NCBI GenBank assembly: GCA_946414075.1
Contig: CAMKNA010000015.1
Location: forward strand, 1 to 49,275
Length of the DNA stretch: 49,275 nt
DNA from: an uncultured Fibrobacter sp.
GTDB taxonomy: Bacteria; Fibrobacterota; Fibrobacteria; Fibrobacterales; Fibrobacteraceae
Direction: 5' to 3'
Part shown: in pieces, positions 25,414-34,802 of the stretch
Layout: each line of letters starts with the position of its first letter
Position numbering within the stretch: the stretch's first letter is position 1
Notes under the pieces: generated by a model
What the model was told of the DNA's origin: nothing
The model's input: only the letters and a program-made list of their open reading frames with translations
Database searches by the model: none
Program-made: the position numbers and the translations under genes

Positions 25414-26772
25414 TTTTCACAGCTGACTGACTCTCTAGAATCTACTCTCAAGAACCTGCGCGGGCAGGGCAAGCTCACCGAAGAAAACGTCGCCGAATCG
25501 CTGCGCGAAGTGCGCCGCGCATTCCTCGAAGCCGACGTGAACTTCAACGTGACCCGCGACTTCGTTAAGGCCGTCAAGGAAAAGGCCATGGGCTCCGAAG
25601 TGCTTACCTCGGTGACTCCCGGTCAGCAGATTGTGAAAATCATCCACGACGAACTCGTGGCCGTGATGGGTGGCGAAACCAAGGAAATCAACCTTTCCGC
25701 TCCGGCTCCGGTCGGCATTATGATGGTTGGCCTGCAGGGTTCCGGTAAGACGACCTTCGCCGGCAAAATCGCCCTCTGGATGCGCAGCAAAAAGAAGCGC
25801 AAACCGCTCTTGGTTGCCGCCGACGTGTACCGCCCCGCCGCTATCAAGCAGTTGCAGGTGCTCGGCAAGTCGATTGGCATTCCCGTTTACGACGAAGGCC
25901 AGGGCAATCCGGTCGAAATCATCAAGCACGGTTACCAGTACGCCAAGGACAACGGCTTTGACTTAGTGATTTACGATACCGCAGGCCGCCTGCAGATCGA
26001 CGAAGAGTTGATGCAGGAACTCGAACAGGCCCGCGACGCCGTTCACCCGGACGAAATCCTGTTCGTGGCCGACGCCATGATCGGTCAGGAAGCGGTGAAC
26101 GTGGCCGAAACCTTCTGGAACCGCCTGAACTTTACGGGCGTTTGCCTTTCGAAGATGGACGGTGACACCCGCGGCGGTGCAGCGCTCAGCATCAAGAAGA
26201 TGACGGGGGTGCCTATCTGCTTTATCGGTGTCGGCGAAAAGCTCCCCGAAATTGAACTGTTCCACCCCGACCGTATGGCCAGCCGAATCCTTGGCATGGG
26301 CGATGTGGTGAGCCTTGTGGAAAAGGCCCAGCAGGTTATCGACGAAAAAGACGCCAAGGACCTGAAGAAAAAGATTCTCAACAACACTTTCGATCTGAAC
26401 GACTTCTTGAACCAGCTGCGCACCATCAAGAAGCTCGGCCGCATCAAGGACATTCTGAGCCTGATTCCGGGCCTGAACAAGCTCCCCATCGACCAGATTG
26501 ACGAAAAGGAACTGGTTTATGTAGAAGCCGTGCTCAGCTCCATGACGCCGAAGGAACGCAAGAAGCCCGACATTTTGGACGGCAGCCGCAAGGCCCGCGT
26601 AGCCAAGGGCTCCGGCACCGAAATCGGTCGCGTGAACGCCGTGCTCAAGCAATACGAGGCCATGAAGGAAATGTTCAAGAAGGTGGGCGACTTTGCCCGC
26701 AAGCAAAACAATGGCGGCCAGGTGGGCAGCAACTACACCCCGCCAAAGCCTAAAAAGAAGAAAAAACGGTAA
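25411..26772 (+). CDS. ffh: signal recognition particle protein Ffh
   Basis: 453 residues. The N domain (1-90) includes [23 protein letters not shown]. The GTPase domain has the P-loop [13 protein letters not shown] near 107-119, [29 protein letters not shown] and the closing [27 protein letters not shown]. The M domain (about 325-435) binds SRP RNA and signal sequences, with the [12 protein letters not shown] hinge and an Arg/Ser-rich helix. A Lys-rich tail follows. It targets membrane proteins to FtsY and SecYEG. No SRP RNA gene was found nearby. It ends at a strong bidirectional terminator shared with the nuo operon. Confidence 0.96.
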   Translation: [453 protein letters not shown]

Positions 26773-26790
26773 GTGTCCACGCCTAATTGA

Positions 26791-26816
26791 AAAAAGACCC
26801 CGTACGGGGTCTTTTT
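26791..26816. terminator. bidirectional terminator between ffh and nuoN
   Basis: A perfect 12-bp palindrome AAAAAGACCCCG / CGGGGTCTTTTT with T runs both ways. It ends ffh (+) and the 14-kb nuo operon (-). Confidence 0.92.
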
Positions 26817-26834
26817 CGTACCATGTGGTATGCT

Positions 26835-28310
26835 TTACAGCAAGGCAAGGCTCGGGAAGATTCCCACCACCAACAAGGCCACGGCAGCAACCGCCACGGT
26901 AAACTTCAGCATGTAGCCAAAGACCGCGTTTTCAGTACACTTGCACAGGCATTCACACTCGCAATGGCTCTTGGCAGGGGCAAACAGCACATAGGCAATG
27001 CGCAGGTAGTAGGCCGCCGCCACCAGGGAAAATCCAAAGCCGGCAGCTGCAATCCAGGTCATGCCCGCAGAGAAGGCTCCCGTGAACAGCACGAACTTGG
27101 CAAGGAAGCCGGCAACAGGCGGAAGCCCTGCCAGAGAAGCCAGGCACACGGCAACACCCAGCGCCACGAAGGGGCGCTTGCGTCCTGCACCCTGTAGATC
27201 GTCCAGGGTCTCATTCTTGTCGTCCTTGCCAGCCAGGTAGGCAACACCAGTAAGGGCACCGGCAGAAGCCACGGCGTAGGTAATCAGGAAGTAGAACATG
27301 GGGCCAAGCTGCACATTGCCGGCAGCAACATAGTCAGGCAACAGGACCCCCAGCAAGATAAAGCCCGCATTCATCACGGCGGAGAACGCCAAAATACGAC
27401 GGATGGACTTCTGGGCAAGACCACTGAAAGCACCGATTGCCATCGATACGAGAGCGATGATGATAACCATCACGCCCAAGGATTCCGACTGAGAATTGAT
27501 GGTTACGGGCTCTGCAAGATTCCATGCGGGAGCGGTCCCCGCCTTGGTCACCAGCACAGAAAGCCAAATAGAGCCGAGAGCCGCAAGGGCTCCCACCTTC
27601 ACCACGGCGGCCATAAAGCCCGTAACGGCAACAGCGGCACCAGTGTAGACATCGGCCACCCAGTAATGGACGGGAGCGGCACCAGCCTTGAACAGCACGC
27701 CGAAAAGCACCATCAGCACCCCGATGGCGTAAATGGGTTCACGGGTGAAAATGACACTAGAGAAAAAGCTCGTGGTTCCCGTAGCGCCATAAATCATGGC
27801 CACACCATACAGGTAAATAGCACTGAAGATGGCTCCCGACACAAAGTACTTGAACACACCTTCGCAAGAATTGGAATTCCTGCGACGGAGACCCACCAGG
27901 GCATACACCGGGAAGGATGTGAGCTCCATAGCAATGAACAGGGCCAGGAAATCGATGGCCTGGATCATGAGCAGGGCGCCACCCGTAGCCAAAAGCATCA
28001 GACCATAAGGCTCGCCGCCCTTGTGCTTTTCATGACCCAGCGTCCACTGGATTCCGGAAATACCGAGAAGGGCACAGAGAAGAACCGCCCCCGTCAGCAA
28101 GCGACGGATGGGGTCCATAGCAAACAGGTTGAAAAGCGTATCCGGCGAAAGGAGAACGCAGGAGGCCATGGCAAGCACCACGAAAAATGCGGCAGACCAG
28201 GGCAGAACCTTATGCTTGTTCTCATCCTTAATAAAGGGTTCGGAAGCAATGGACACCATAGCTCCGAGAACCACCAAAATCACCGGCAAAAGATTGATGT
28301 AATTACTCAT
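26835..28310 (-). CDS. nuoN: NADH-quinone oxidoreductase subunit N
   Basis: 491 residues, about 14 membrane helices, antiporter-like subunit of complex I. ELTSFPVYALVGLRRRNSNSCEGVFKYFVSGAIFSAIYLYG is replaced piecewise by key residues: the Glu in AMELTSFP (about 129-136) and Lys in the KYFVSGA helix are the conserved proton-path charges. The antiporter signature KAGAAPVHYWVADVYTGAAVAVTGFMA is also present. A cysteine-rich short insertion (CECECLCKC) near the C-terminus, before the last helix, is unusual. Its start overlaps the nuoM end by 8 bases. It is the last operon gene. Confidence 0.93.
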   Translation of the reverse strand: MSNYINLLPVILVVLGAMVSIASEPFIKDENKHKVLPWSAAFFVVLAMASCVLLSPDTLFNLFAMDPIRRLLTGAVLLCALLGISGIQWTLGHEKHKGGEPYGLMLLATGGALLMIQAIDFLALFIAMELTSFPVYALVGLRRRNSNSCEGVFKYFVSGAIFSAIYLYGVAMIYGATGTTSFFSSVIFTREPIYAIGVLMVLFGVLFKAGAAPVHYWVADVYTGAAVAVTGFMAAVVKVGALAALGSIWLSVLVTKAGTAPAWNLAEPVTINSQSESLGVMVIIIALVSMAIGAFSGLAQKSIRRILAFSAVMNAGFILLGVLLPDYVAAGNVQLGPMFYFLITYAVASAGALTGVAYLAGKDDKNETLDDLQGAGRKRPFVALGVAVCLASLAGLPPVAGFLAKFVLFTGAFSAGMTWIAAAGFGFSLVAAAYYLRIAYVLFAPAKSHCECECLCKCTENAVFGYMLKFTVAVAAVALLVVGIFPSLALL

Positions 28311-30066
28311 TTTCGGATGCCTCCGTCTTTTCAGTTTCTACCGCAGGCGTCTCGGGCGCTGCCGCCGCAACAGTCGTGTCCACCACAGAACCCGTGTCCG
28401 TCGCAGAACTGGAGTCCGTCGCAAGGGAATCTACCACTGCAGAATCCTGAACTGCGGCGGAATCAGTCTCTTCCATAGAACGAATCTGCGCCATCAAGGC
28501 CGCTCTTTCCTCTTCCGAAAAACCGGAAGCGGCAAGAGTGGAGTCCAGTTCCCGCAATTCATCTTCCGTCATGGGGTGTTCATCTGCAGGAGCAGCCGTT
28601 GCCCCTTCAAGGGATTCTGCCGCAGCAGTTTCCTCGGGAGTAGCCTCGTCAAACAGGTGCAGGGAATTGGTCACGAATGCGGGGTGCAAACCGAAAGCAA
28701 GGAGCAATACCAGCATAGAACCGAAGGCAACGCCTTCCAAGGCGGTAGTCCTGGTTCCTTCCTGATACTCACGAGCGGGCTTGCCAAAGATGACCTTCTG
28801 GATAAAACGCAACACATAGGTGGCCGAAAGAATCAGGCAGAAGCCGCCCACCAATGCCGGCAGGGGTCCCAAATCCCACAGGGAAAGGAGAACCGTAAAC
28901 TCACCCACGAACCCGGCCGTACCAGGAACCGCGAGAGCCATGACTCCGGCAGTTCCAAAGAGGAAGCTGAACACGGGATTCTTGCCGGAAAGGCCGCCCA
29001 TTTCGGTGATGTCCCGAGTTCCCGTCATCCGTTCCGCGACACCCATCAAAAAATACTGAACACCGGCAGAAATACCATGAGCAACCAGGAGCACCAGCAC
29101 TGCCGGGAGCATGGCTTCGGAAAGGCTGAACACGCCCGCCACCGCAAAGCCCAGATGGCTCATGGAGCTATAGGCCAAAAGACGCTTGCCGTCGGTAGCG
29201 CGCAGCGCCATAAGAGCACCATAAACAGCGGTCAACAGCCCAAGCCACATCAGACCAGAGATGTAATTCAGGTTCAACGGGAATATGGGGAGAACCCAGG
29301 CAATAAAGCCGAACACGCCCGCCTTGCTCATGGCGCCCGTAAGGATTGCCGACAAGGGTGCGGGAGCTTCGGAGTAGGTTATGGCCTGCCAGCCGTGGAA
29401 TGGGAATATGGGGGTCTTCACCAGGAATGCCAGCAAGAAGCTCAAGAGCACCAGCGCCTGATGTTCCGCAGGGAGACTCTGGATAGCCACCGCCATGGAA
29501 AGCAGCAGAGAATTATCGGCAATGGTAAGCAGATACCAGAGAGCCACCATCATAGGAGCCGAGCCCACCAAAGTGTAGATGGCAAATGTCAAGGCCGCCG
29601 TAATCCTCTTCTCTCCGCCAAAGCCAGCAATCAGGATAGCGGCAGGAATCACCATGGCTTCAAAGAAGAAGAAGAACAGCACCGCATCGGCCGCAAGGAA
29701 GGTTCCGTTCATGGCTCCCATCAGGGCAAAGATGCCGATAGCGAAGTTGCGGTAGTTCTTACCTGTAGTACTGCGCGCAGAAATCAGCGCCACCAGGGAA
29801 AGGCCACAGGAAAGGAAAACCATCCAGGAGCCAAGCCCATGTGCATACAGGTAGTAGTAGACGGGGCCGCGGGTTCCCGGAATGTGGAACCACTCCATGG
29901 GAGCGGTCGCCTGGTTACCCGTAACGATAAGGGCGACAGACATGACCGCAAAAGCAACCCCCATGAGGATCGCCATACGGGAAGAAGAGTTGGAGTCATC
30001 CCTAGAGTTGAGCACCATCAGGATGGCGGCAACAAACGGGGCTATAACGAGAAGATGCAACAACAT
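28303..30066 (-). CDS. nuoM: NADH-quinone oxidoreductase subunit M with long acidic tail
   Basis: 587 residues. The first 470 form the antiporter-like membrane subunit: FFFFEAMVIPAAILIAGFGGEKR with the conserved Glu, VKTPIFPFHGWQAITYSEAPAPLSAILTGAMSKAG split over helices 7-8, and LLAYSSMSHLGFAVAG. Residues about 473-587 are an extra 115-residue, Ala/Ser/Thr/Asp/Glu-rich tail of low complexity, with a short predicted helix (MTEDELRELDS ... EEERAALMAQIRSME). The usual length is about 490-510, so this tail is unusual. It starts on the nuoL stop (TAATG). Confidence 0.93.
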   Translation of the reverse strand: MLLHLLVIAPFVAAILMVLNSRDDSNSSSRMAILMGVAFAVMSVALIVTGNQATAPMEWFHIPGTRGPVYYYLYAHGLGSWMVFLSCGLSLVALISARSTTGKNYRNFAIGIFALMGAMNGTFLAADAVLFFFFFEAMVIPAAILIAGFGGEKRITAALTFAIYTLVGSAPMMVALWYLLTIADNSLLLSMAVAIQSLPAEHQALVLLSFLLAFLVKTPIFPFHGWQAITYSEAPAPLSAILTGAMSKAGVFGFIAWVLPIFPLNLNYISGLMWLGLLTAVYGALMALRATDGKRLLAYSSMSHLGFAVAGVFSLSEAMLPAVLVLLVAHGISAGVQYFLMGVAERMTGTRDITEMGGLSGKNPVFSFLFGTAGVMALAVPGTAGFVGEFTVLLSLWDLGPLPALVGGFCLILSATYVLRFIQKVIFGKPAREYQEGTRTTALEGVAFGSMLVLLLAFGLHPAFVTNSLHLFDEATPEETAAAESLEGATAAPADEHPMTEDELRELDSTLAASGFSEEERAALMAQIRSMEETDSAAVQDSAVVDSLATDSSSATDTGSVVDTTVAAAAPETPAVETEKTEASENE

Positions 30067-32021
30067 TAGACAAGCCCTCCCGAGAAAACGACCAGCATTA
30101 CGAGAAGAGCCACCCCTGCAATACTGAACGCCAGTTGGAGACGAACCTTACGGACCTGGAGCACGGAAGCCCCATCACCGAGAATTTCCACGATAGCGGC
30201 GAGAGTCCACTGGATTGCCTGCAGGACCTTTTCAACCACCACATCGCAGAACCATGCCAAGATATTCACACCGGCTATGAAAGCGCAATGGATGTAGTCC
30301 CAAAGGAATGTCCACGAAGCGGCACTCCCTTCCGGAACCGTAGAAGCTCCCTTGACACCGATAATGCGGGCGTGACCAAACACCTTCCAGGCAATGAACA
30401 TGCCGCCAAGAGCAGCCACCGTACCGAGAGCGGCAAAGATGACCGGATTCACATGGGACACCGCGTTAGATGCCGCATAGAGCGCCTGGGCCTCCCCCAC
30501 CACAGAAGCCATACTGTCGCGGAAGAAGGTAATGCCAATAGAATCGGCCCACAGGTAACCAGAGAAGATGGCGCCAAAGGCGAGAATGACCATGGGGAAC
30601 AGCATGACTGCAGGAGCCTCGTGGATATGCTCCTCGGATTCCTTGCTGCCACGATACTTACCGAAGAAGGTCATGATAATCAGGCGACCCATGTAGACCG
30701 CGGTAATCACCGCCGTAGCAAGGCCCACCACATAGACAAGGGGACCGACAATCGGGCCACTTACAAAAAGCCTTTCCAGAATAAGATCCTTAGACCAGAA
30801 ACCCGCAAAGCCGGGGAACCCGACGATGGCAAGGAAGGCAAAGATCATGACACAGGCCGTCACGGGGGTCTTGTTGATCAGGCCACCCATGCGACGCATG
30901 TCCTGTTCTCCCGCCAGGGCGTGGATGACGGCTCCGGCACCGAGGAACAGCGCTGCCTTGAAGAAGGCGTGGGTAAACACATGGAAGATGGAGGCGTCAA
31001 AGGCACAGACCCCAGCCGCCATGAACATGTAGCCCAACTGAGAAATAGTGGAATAGGCAAGAACCTTCTTGATGTCGTTCTGCAGAAGGCCCGCAATGGC
31101 GGCCCAAAGAGCCGTGAACATGCCAACAAAGGTAATGACAAGAAGCACTTGATCGAGCATGCTGAACATGAGCCCGAGACGGGCCAGCAGGTAAACACCG
31201 CTGGTCACCATGGTCGCCGCATGGATAAGGGCGGACACCGGGGTTGGACCCGCCATGGCGTCGGGAAGCCAGGTCAAAAGCGGAATCTGCGCGGACTTGC
31301 CGGTACAACCGATAAAGATGAGAGCGCCAGCCAGAGAAAGAGGGAGAACCACTTCGGAAACCATGTTGGCACCAAAGATCATCTTGATAAAGGCGGCAAG
31401 ACCGTCGTAGTTCAAGATGCTGGAGCCGCCGATAGTCACCAGGGTAAGCATGCCCAACAAAAAGCCCACATCGCCCACGCGGTTCACGATGAACGCCTTG
31501 TTGGCCGCCTTGCAGTTCTTGATATCCTGGTTCCAGAAACCAATAAGCAGGTAGGAGCAAAGTCCCACACCTTCCCAACCCAGGAATGTGAGGAGCAGGC
31601 TATCGGCCAGCACCAGCACGATCATGCTGAACAGGAACAGGTTGATGTAGGCGAAGAACCTGGCAAAGCCACGGTCACCGTGCATGTAACCGATGGAGTA
31701 CATGGCGATGAGAGAACCGATGCCTGTCACGAACAGGAGCATAATGCGAGAAAGCCCGTCGAACAGGAACCCGATATCCGCTCTAAACAGGGGAATGTCA
31801 ATCCAGTTGCAAAGGGTCTCCCTAAGCCCAGCCTCGGGCATGGTACAGGCAAGGATTGCCACCACGGCAAAGGACAGCGCCGGGAAGAGCACGGCCAGCG
31901 TTCCCACAAGCCCTTCGGAAGGGCCCTTCTTAGCTCCGGAAGAAACTACGGCAATAGTTCCCAGAAGGATTGTGCCAATCAAGGGAAAAAGAGGAATAAA
32001 CCAAAGCGGTAAATATGTCAT
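30066..32021 (-). CDS. nuoL: NADH-quinone oxidoreductase subunit L
   Basis: 651 residues, the largest antiporter-like subunit. It shows FLGWEGVGLCSYLLIGFW with the conserved Glu, KAFIVNRVGDVGFLLG, the signature KSAQIPLLTWLPDAMAGPTPVSALIHAATMVTSGVYLL in pieces over helices 7-8, KKVLAYSTISQLGYM, and a C-terminal region for the long lateral helix. It carries proton translocation at the distal end of the membrane arm. The gap to the nuoK stop is 3 bases. Confidence 0.95.
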   Translation of the reverse strand: MTYLPLWFIPLFPLIGTILLGTIAVVSSGAKKGPSEGLVGTLAVLFPALSFAVVAILACTMPEAGLRETLCNWIDIPLFRADIGFLFDGLSRIMLLFVTGIGSLIAMYSIGYMHGDRGFARFFAYINLFLFSMIVLVLADSLLLTFLGWEGVGLCSYLLIGFWNQDIKNCKAANKAFIVNRVGDVGFLLGMLTLVTIGGSSILNYDGLAAFIKMIFGANMVSEVVLPLSLAGALIFIGCTGKSAQIPLLTWLPDAMAGPTPVSALIHAATMVTSGVYLLARLGLMFSMLDQVLLVITFVGMFTALWAAIAGLLQNDIKKVLAYSTISQLGYMFMAAGVCAFDASIFHVFTHAFFKAALFLGAGAVIHALAGEQDMRRMGGLINKTPVTACVMIFAFLAIVGFPGFAGFWSKDLILERLFVSGPIVGPLVYVVGLATAVITAVYMGRLIIMTFFGKYRGSKESEEHIHEAPAVMLFPMVILAFGAIFSGYLWADSIGITFFRDSMASVVGEAQALYAASNAVSHVNPVIFAALGTVAALGGMFIAWKVFGHARIIGVKGASTVPEGSAASWTFLWDYIHCAFIAGVNILAWFCDVVVEKVLQAIQWTLAAIVEILGDGASVLQVRKVRLQLAFSIAGVALLVMLVVFSGGLV

Positions 32022-32024
32022 AGC

Positions 32025-32339
32025 CTACCCCTTCATATCCGAATAAGAATCAGCATCAACACTTTCCTTGTTACGGAAAATCATGATGACCATGGCAAAG
32101 CCCACACATGCCTCAGCAGCAGCCACCGCAATGGAGAACAGCGGCACAATCTGGCCCGTGATACTAGCTTCAGCAGGCAAAGTCTTTGCAAAGCCCACAA
32201 AGGAAAGGTTCACGGCATTCAGGGCCAGTTCCACGCCCATGAGCACAAAGAACAGGTTGCGCCGGGAAATAGCGACGATGATGCCGATGGCGAAAATCAC
32301 CAGGGCAAGAACCTGGATATACATAGCTTGGAGTTCCAT
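32025..32339 (-). CDS. nuoK: NADH-quinone oxidoreductase subunit K
   Basis: 104 residues, three membrane helices. The conserved Glu residues are in MGVELALNAVNLSF (about 34-47) and in AEACVGFAMV (about 74-83). Small membrane subunit next to NuoJ in complex I. ATG overlaps the nuoJ stop (TGATG). The C-terminal tail ESVDADSYSDMKG is slightly longer than in E. coli. Confidence 0.95.
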   Translation of the reverse strand: MELQAMYIQVLALVIFAIGIIVAISRRNLFFVLMGVELALNAVNLSFVGFAKTLPAEASITGQIVPLFSIAVAAAEACVGFAMVIMIFRNKESVDADSYSDMKG

Positions 32340-32881
32340 CAGTGTTTCTCCTCCGTATTATCAGTAATCACAGAACCCAGGTGTCTCTTGGCAAGGAAAA
32401 TGGCCGCCACCATAGCCGAAAGCAACAGCACGCCAATCACCTCAAACAAGAGAAAATAACCGGGACCCGTAGAAGCCATGTTGAACAAGGTCTCCGAAGT
32501 GACCTTCACAGAGCCCACCACCGTGGCAGAGTCAAAGGCGAGAGGCGCACGCATCAGGGCAAAGCCCACCATGGCGGCAAGCACAATGACCGACGGGATA
32601 ATAAAGAAAGACACCCCGTCGAACATGGGGGTTCGCTTATCCTTGGCTCCGTTCAGGACCATGATCACAAAGGTCACGAGCATCATGATGGCGCCCGCGT
32701 AGACCATAATCTGGACCACTCCCAAGAAGGGGCTACCCACCAGGCCGTAGATACCAGCCAGGGAGACCATGGAAACAATCAGGGAAAGGGCCCCGTAAAG
32801 GGGATGCCTAGAAAGCAGCACGCAAAGGGCCGCACCAACGGCAATGACTGCGAGAATAATAAAGTAGACTAGAGCGAGCAT
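32339..32881 (-). CDS. nuoJ: NADH-quinone oxidoreductase subunit J
   Basis: 180 residues, five membrane helices. Family elements are HPLYGALSLIVSMVSLAGIYGLVGSPFLGVVQIMVYAGAIMMLVTFVIMVLN, cited by position about 26-77, containing the VYAGAIMMLVTFVIM helix with the pi-bulge region seen in complex I structures. Coupled by TAATG to nuoI and TGATG to nuoK. Confidence 0.93.
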   Translation of the reverse strand: MLALVYFIILAVIAVGAALCVLLSRHPLYGALSLIVSMVSLAGIYGLVGSPFLGVVQIMVYAGAIMMLVTFVIMVLNGAKDKRTPMFDGVSFFIIPSVIVLAAMVGFALMRAPLAFDSATVVGSVKVTSETLFNMASTGPGYFLLFEVIGVLLLSAMVAAIFLAKRHLGSVITDNTEEKH

Positions 32882-33447
32882 TATTTAACCTCCATTCCCC
32901 AGGTTTCCAAAGCCTGCTTGTTCAGAGTCCCGCCGGGAGCCATCTGGCTCTGCTTATCGTCAGGATAATCAGCAGGGTTCCAGCTGGTCAAATCGAAAAG
33001 GCTAGACACGAATTCATCGCGGGTGCGGTGTTCAAGGCTAATCACCTTGGTATCCATGCGAAGCGCATCTACCGGGCAAGCCTCGACGCAAAGGCCGCAG
33101 AACACGCAGGTCAAGTGGTCGATGTCAAAACGCATCACCCGCTTTTCGATACGGGGATCGTCGCTCTGGGTAGCTTCAATAAAGATACAGTGAGCAGGGC
33201 AGGCCGCCGCACACATGCCGCAGGCCACGCAACGGGGGGTGCCATCGGGGCGAAGCATCAGGCGGTGCTTGGCACGGTAGGTGTTGCGCACTTCGGGCTG
33301 GCCTTCGGGGTAAGAGATGGTAGGCAGGCTGTCGTAGTCGAAAAGACCGCGGGCAGCGTGCTTGAGAGTTGTCCACAGACCGCGAATGGCCTCGAAGATA
33401 TAGAGGCGTTCACCCAGGGTCATGGGTTTCTGTCTAATAACGCGCAT
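32881..33447 (-). CDS. nuoI: NADH-quinone oxidoreductase subunit I (two 4Fe-4S)
   Basis: 188 residues. Two ferredoxin motifs: CVACGMCAAACP (about 78-89) and CVFCGLCVEACP (about 113-124), which hold clusters N6a and N6b and pass electrons from NuoG to NuoB. The N-terminal amphipathic helix and RxKHRLMLRPDGTPRC segment precede them. Its ends are coupled to nuoH and nuoJ by TAATG overlaps. Confidence 0.96.
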   Translation of the reverse strand: MRVIRQKPMTLGERLYIFEAIRGLWTTLKHAARGLFDYDSLPTISYPEGQPEVRNTYRAKHRLMLRPDGTPRCVACGMCAAACPAHCIFIEATQSDDPRIEKRVMRFDIDHLTCVFCGLCVEACPVDALRMDTKVISLEHRTRDEFVSSLFDLTSWNPADYPDDKQSQMAPGGTLNKQALETWGMEVK

Positions 33448-34802
33448 TAGTTACCCCCTACGAGTTTGGCGATGACCGCTGTCACCACGAGGTTAATGAG
33501 GGCGATATTCAAGATAATCTTCCAGCCGAGATGCATCACGTGGTCATAGCGGAAGCGGGGCAGAGTCCAGCGGACCCAAATCCACACCCAGCAGAAAAAT
33601 ACGCTCTTGACCACAAGGACCAGCAAGTGGATAAGGGCCGTACCCACGGCGGTAGCGAGACTACCCACGGCAAAGCCATTCACCACGAAGTTCGCGGGGT
33701 TGTAGAACAGCCAGGCACAGGCGCCCAGGGCGATAAACACCACTGCAGCCACCCAGGCTATCATCTTGTAAAGCTTGTATTCCTGCAAAATCTCCAGCCT
33801 GTTGGACTGGGCGCGCTTGGCAAGCTTTGCAGAATAGCGATAAATCATATGGAGGAACGCGAGAGCAAGGAAGGCCAGCACTCCGCAGAGGATGGCGAGA
33901 GAGCCTCCCATGTGGGCCTGCATAGTTTCCGTAGTCACAAAGGGCACGGAGTAGCCGCCCAAGAAGAGGGTCGCAATGAGGAAGCTGTTGATGCAGATGT
34001 GGGAGTATTCACCCATGTAGAACAGGCCGAACTGCATGGCACCATATTCGGTATGGTAACCGGCAACCAGTTCGGGTTCGCCTTCGGCCACGTCGAAGGG
34101 GGCACGGCCCGTTTCGGCGATGCTTGCAATCAAGAAGCAGAAGAAGGCCACCGGCTGGACCACAATGCCCCAGGCGTGGTGTTCCTGCCAGTTCACGATA
34201 TCGGTCAGGTTGAAGGAGCCTGCAAGGAGCAAGATGCCCATCATGGAAAGGCCAAGACAGACTTCGTAGCTGATGGTCATGGAACTGGTACGGAGCGCTC
34301 CCAAGAAGCTGTACTTGGACTTGGATGCCCAACCGGCCAGCACGGCACCGTAAGCCGAAAGGGACGAAAGGCCGAACAGCAAGAGCACGCCCACGTCGGA
34401 ATCCACGATGGAGCCCGCAATGCGGACCGTCTTGCCACCCCATTCAAAGACCATGGGGCCAAACCAGGGAATCACGCAGGGGCTTAAGAAAACGATGGCA
34501 AAGGGAATGGCAGGGGCCACGTAGTACAGGAACTTGTTTGCGCCCTTGGGAGCGAACATTTCCTTGAAGAACAGCTTGGTGCCGTCGCACATGTTCTGCA
34601 CATACCCCAGCAAACGGATCTTTCCGAAATAGGGAATCTTGATATAGGAACGGTTCGGGCCCTGACGGTCTTGCATAAAGCCCGCGCCACGGCGTTCCAT
34701 AGGAATAAGCAAGAGAATGTAGAGGACCGGCACAAAGCAGAAAGCGAACTTTCCGATAGTGATCAGCCATTCCACCCAGGTCTTGGATTCAATAATATCC
34801 AT
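33447..34802 (-). CDS. nuoH: NADH-quinone oxidoreductase subunit H with membrane insertion
   Basis: 451 residues against about 325-350 usually. The conserved core is clear: PMERRGAGFMQDRQGPNR (34-51), DGTKLFFKE (73-81), AETGRAPFDVAEGEPELVAGYHTEYG (229-254) and WVRWTLPRFRYDHVMHLGWK (409-428). These form the quinone chamber and the E-channel. Between about residues 290 and 390 lies an additional segment with two or three hydrophobic helices and a basic linker (SAKLAKRAQSNRLE), in the place where E. coli NuoH has a short loop. Coupled to nuoG and nuoI. Confidence 0.93.
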   Translation of the reverse strand: MDIIESKTWVEWLITIGKFAFCFVPVLYILLLIPMERRGAGFMQDRQGPNRSYIKIPYFGKIRLLGYVQNMCDGTKLFFKEMFAPKGANKFLYYVAPAIPFAIVFLSPCVIPWFGPMVFEWGGKTVRIAGSIVDSDVGVLLLFGLSSLSAYGAVLAGWASKSKYSFLGALRTSSMTISYEVCLGLSMMGILLLAGSFNLTDIVNWQEHHAWGIVVQPVAFFCFLIASIAETGRAPFDVAEGEPELVAGYHTEYGAMQFGLFYMGEYSHICINSFLIATLFLGGYSVPFVTTETMQAHMGGSLAILCGVLAFLALAFLHMIYRYSAKLAKRAQSNRLEILQEYKLYKMIAWVAAVVFIALGACAWLFYNPANFVVNGFAVGSLATAVGTALIHLLVLVVKSVFFCWVWIWVRWTLPRFRYDHVMHLGWKIILNIALINLVVTAVIAKLVGGN

